A program made the position numbers and the translations under genes. This document shows, piece after piece, positions 61,579 to 64,000 of a stretch of DNA of 64,000 nt. Under the pieces are notes generated by a model that was not told the origin of the DNA, ran no database searches, and saw only the letters and a program-made list of their open reading frames with translations. Position 1 is the first letter of the stretch. The number at the start of each line of letters is the position of its first letter. Source of the stretch: Cohnella panacarvi Gsoil 349. GTDB taxonomy: Bacteria > Bacillota > Bacilli > Paenibacillales > Paenibacillaceae. The stretch lies in assembly GCF_000515335.1 (NCBI RefSeq), contig NZ_KI911563.1, forward strand, positions 1,213,598 to 1,277,597. Reading direction: 5' to 3'.

Positions 61579-63708
61579 CTACTTTGCACCTTTTTCGATC
61601 GTCACGTTCTTGTAATAGTATAGCAGGATATATTGGTAGTCATACCCTTGTTCCGCGAAGCCTCGCGCTCCCCATTGGGACATGCCGATACCGTGGCCCC
61701 AACCGTAACCGCTAATGATAAACTTCGGCTTCACGGTCGCGGCTCTCACCTGCGCGTTGCCGTCCATGATGAACAAGTTGCCGTCGCTTACCGTCTGCGC
61801 TTGTCCGTTACCGCCGGCGATGCTGAGCGTACCGGACTGCTTAGCCAGCTCCCGAGTGTTACCTTGACCGTCCAACACCGTCATTCTGCCGGTCTCTTCG
61901 ATCTCGAACAGCGTACTGTTGATATTGCCTAGCGCGCTGCGGAAGCTGTCCGGTTGGTCGATTGCCACGCGAGCCCCGTTCGCTTTCAGCTCGGTTGCCC
62001 GGCCTGACGGCCCTCTCGCCGATACTTCAAGCGTATAGATCGGTCCGGCAATACTCGGATCGCGCTTGGACAAGCTCGCCTGCAGCTGTTCCGGGGTGAA
62101 CGGTCCGGCTACCCAGCTGTACGCTTTCGTCATTTCCGGCACCTTGGCAAGCGGTACTACGCGTTCGCCAAGCGTTAATCGTCCAAGATCGTCTCCGTCG
62201 GTCGCCGGTTTAGAACGTACGATCGCGACATCGCCCGTTACCTGCAGCTCCGGGAGACCTGCCGCATTTTTGCGACCGGCGTCCGCAAGTAAATCCTCCC
62301 GGACGTATCCGACCAATCCCGTGTTGGACGAGATTCTGTACCATTGCTTCTTGCCGGCGTTCGGACCGTCGTCCGGACTGAGCGCCGCGCTCGCATAGAT
62401 CGGGTCCGCCTTGCCCCAGCCTTCCGCCGCATCCGCGGTAACGCCTCCGGCATTCGACGAGAACAGCGCGCTGATGATCTTGCCGCCCGCGCCTACAAGC
62501 ACTTCGCCCTGCGTCGCGTCGACGCCCGCCGTCGAATTCGGATTCTCGGCGCCCGTACCGTAATAAGCTTGACTTACCGTCGTATCGACGACGTGGGCGA
62601 TCTTGAAAGCCATACCCCCGGCGAGCGCGTAAGATCTCGCCGCCACCGCTTGCGCTTTCTGAGCTTCGAGCGGCCAGCCGGAGCCGACCTCGGTTCCGAC
62701 GACGGAGTAAAGATAATGCTCTAGGTTCACTTCGTTAATGACCGCGAGCGAATTGTTGTTCACGCTGAGTTCCATGCTGCCCCGGTAAGACCGCTTGGAA
62801 CGTTCCGCCAGTTGGATCGGATTCGCGCCCGCCGGGTCGGCGCGGAGCACGACGCCGGACGAAGCCGGAATCGCGTACATCGGGACCGGCACGGCCGCCG
62901 TTCCGTTCAACGTCATATCGTTGCGAACAACCGCATACGGTTCGCTTGGCGCAGGAATCGCGACGTTAACGACTCCCGTCGCGATGACGGTTTGCTGCAC
63001 GGCGGCCAGCGCCGCAGCGTCCTTCTCTTGGCCGACTCTAACCGTGTACGTGATGATTCCGTTCACCGGCTTCAGCGCAACGAACGCGTCAAGACCGCTG
63101 TTCCCGATAACCTCCGCCGCGGCTGCCGCTTCCGCAGAACTCGCGTAGGAACCGGCCTCGATCGCCCATGGACCGGCCACTCGCGGGCTAAGCAGCGTCT
63201 GTACCCCCAGAGAAGAAGCCGCGTTCGTCCACTTTGCCAAGGACGCGGCGGCTTGAGAAGCGGTCGCGTACGAGCCTTCGGATACCTGATAGACCATCTT
63301 GCCGGACTTGAACAATTGGGTCATGAACGCCGACGACGACTGCGCCTGAATCGACTTCAGCACCGCGGTCGCCGCGGATAAGTCCGCGGTCTCGAGCACG
63401 AGCGCCCGATACCCGTCCATGCCGAACCGTACGAGCTGGTTCGGTACCGTCGAACCGATGGCCAGGCTGAACTGCGGATCTCTCCAGACGAGCTTCAGTC
63501 CGCCGGCGGACTGAAGCGTTGCGACGGAAGTCAACGAAGTGGACGCGCTTGCGCCCGTATTGATGAACAGCGCTGCACGGATCGTGCTAGGGACCGCGAC
63601 GTCCGCATGCGCGACGATTCGCGAAGAAGCCGACAATAGCGCGGCGAGCAGGAGCACGAGCAATGCCAATCGCGAGCGTGAACGAGGTTGTCGAATAGTT
63701 GGCGCCAT
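61579..63708 (-). CDS. SpoIID/LytB-domain protein with SPOR-like N-terminus
   Basis: 709 residues, nearly twice a usual SpoIID. Signal peptide 1-36, then Ala/Ser-rich SPOR-like repeats (about 95-245; WAIEAGSYASSAEAAAAAEV is a SPOR-type piece). The SpoIID domain (about 265-705) is split by an SH3-like insert (about 490-560, VAIVRSKPATDGDDLGRLTL). Domain marks: VNLEHYLYSVVGTEVGSGWP, QKAQAVAARSYALAGG, and at the end GYGWGHGIGMSQWGARGFAE. SpoIID-type enzymes cleave peptidoglycan glycan strands lacking stem peptides; SPOR domains bind such strands. Between ruvB and queA. ATG 63708 follows AGAGAGG. Confidence 0.87.
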   Translation of the reverse strand: MAPTIRQPRSRSRLALLVLLLAALLSASSRIVAHADVAVPSTIRAALFINTGASASTSLTSVATLQSAGGLKLVWRDPQFSLAIGSTVPNQLVRFGMDGYRALVLETADLSAATAVLKSIQAQSSSAFMTQLFKSGKMVYQVSEGSYATASQAAASLAKWTNAASSLGVQTLLSPRVAGPWAIEAGSYASSAEAAAAAEVIGNSGLDAFVALKPVNGIITYTVRVGQEKDAAALAAVQQTVIATGVVNVAIPAPSEPYAVVRNDMTLNGTAAVPVPMYAIPASSGVVLRADPAGANPIQLAERSKRSYRGSMELSVNNNSLAVINEVNLEHYLYSVVGTEVGSGWPLEAQKAQAVAARSYALAGGMAFKIAHVVDTTVSQAYYGTGAENPNSTAGVDATQGEVLVGAGGKIISALFSSNAGGVTADAAEGWGKADPIYASAALSPDDGPNAGKKQWYRISSNTGLVGYVREDLLADAGRKNAAGLPELQVTGDVAIVRSKPATDGDDLGRLTLGERVVPLAKVPEMTKAYSWVAGPFTPEQLQASLSKRDPSIAGPIYTLEVSARGPSGRATELKANGARVAIDQPDSFRSALGNINSTLFEIEETGRMTVLDGQGNTRELAKQSGTLSIAGGNGQAQTVSDGNLFIMDGNAQVRAATVKPKFIISGYGWGHGIGMSQWGARGFAEQGYDYQYILLYYYKNVTIEKGAK

Positions 63709-63711
63709 CGT

Positions 63712-64000
63712 TTAGGCCTCTCTTTCCGGAAGTGGAAGTCCTAGATGCTTATAACCCGCTGCGGTGACGATTCTTCCCCGAGGCGTGCGCTGCAGGAATC
63801 CGATCTGCATGAGATACGGTTCATACACGTCTTCGATCGTCTGGCTTTCTTCCCCGATCGACGCGGCGATCGTATCGAGCCCTACCGGACGGCCGCCGTA
63901 ATTCACGATCATCGCTCTAAGCATTTTGTGGTCGATGCTGTCGAGTCCCATCGGATCGACTTGGATTCTCTCGAGCGCGTCTTGGGCGACCGCTTCCGTA
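63712..64000 (-). CDS. ruvB: Holliday junction helicase RuvB, C-terminal part (5' end outside window)
   Basis: The frame is open to the end of the window ([20 protein letters not shown]), so this is the last 96 or so residues. It is the RuvB winged-helix DNA-binding domain with [57 protein letters not shown] and YKHLGL. RuvB drives branch migration with RuvA. Head of the spoIID-like/queA/tgt/yajC group. Confidence 0.95.
   Translation of the reverse strand, partial: TEAVAQDALERIQVDPMGLDSIDHKMLRAMIVNYGGRPVGLDTIAASIGEESQTIEDVYEPYLMQIGFLQRTPRGRIVTAAGYKHLGLPLPEREA

Overview
The window is chromosomal DNA from a moderately GC-rich, endospore-forming Gram-positive bacterium. The gene content and order point to the Paenibacillaceae (Paenibacillus/Cohnella type). 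Evidence is the order recJ-apt-relA-dtd-hisS-aspS-tcdA-rarA and ruvB-queA-tgt-yajC with secDF-comN-spoVB-yrbG-yrzE nearby, as in Bacillus, plus sporulation genes (spoVB, cotH, a SpoIID/LytB protein), strong AGGAGG ribosome sites, frequent GTG/TTG starts and T-box control. Assignments rest on reading motifs; no database search was run.

Layout. 1-4.9 kb: the end of a citramalate synthase, a thioredoxin-like lipid-facing oxidoreductase, an MFS exporter, a JAMM peptidase, a DEDDh exonuclease and a DUF294 nucleotidyltransferase-like protein. The last two lie in a probable operon behind the ammonium channel amtB, whose promoter has an exact 17-bp GlnR/TnrA-type box. 6.6-15.1 kb: MerR regulator, YugP-like protease, a GltC-like LysR regulator divergent from tpx, a DUF1499 protein, a probable 6S RNA, a YesL-like membrane protein, the cold-shock helicase cshA, a YitT protein and a DUF4015 glycoside-hydrolase-like protein. 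A small AT-rich lipoprotein gene lies at 15.4 kb between terminators.

15.9-24.5 kb is a contiguous nucleoside salvage block on the minus strand: deoR, deoC, pdp, punA and the four-gene ABC importer nupNOPQ. It starts at a promoter with two tandem operator-like repeats. Imported nucleosides are cleaved by PunA and Pdp, and deoxyribose phosphate is split by DeoC. 24.7-29.8 kb holds pfkA, the terpene synthase ytpB with a small UVR-like ORF, and two divergent membrane transporters.

30.9-64 kb is conserved core: a CNNM/CorC-type protein, a GGDEF protein, rarA, cotH, a Cys/His-rich small protein, tcdA, aspS and hisS behind a T-box, a group IIC intron sitting exactly behind a terminator, dtd, relA, apt, recJ, a CDF transporter, secF/secD, comN, spoVB, DUF421, yrzE, a PAP2 protein, tag, yajC, tgt, queA, a SpoIID/LytB protein and the end of ruvB.

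The most unusual signal is a family of intergenic tandem repeats. Three arrays (29.9-30.9 kb, 47.8-48.05 kb, 58.8-59.0 kb) differ strongly in sequence. They share a period of about 50 bp and the same plan: a hairpin opening with TARC and closing with GYTA, followed by a TT/CG-rich tail. The hairpin arms change in a compensating way between arrays.
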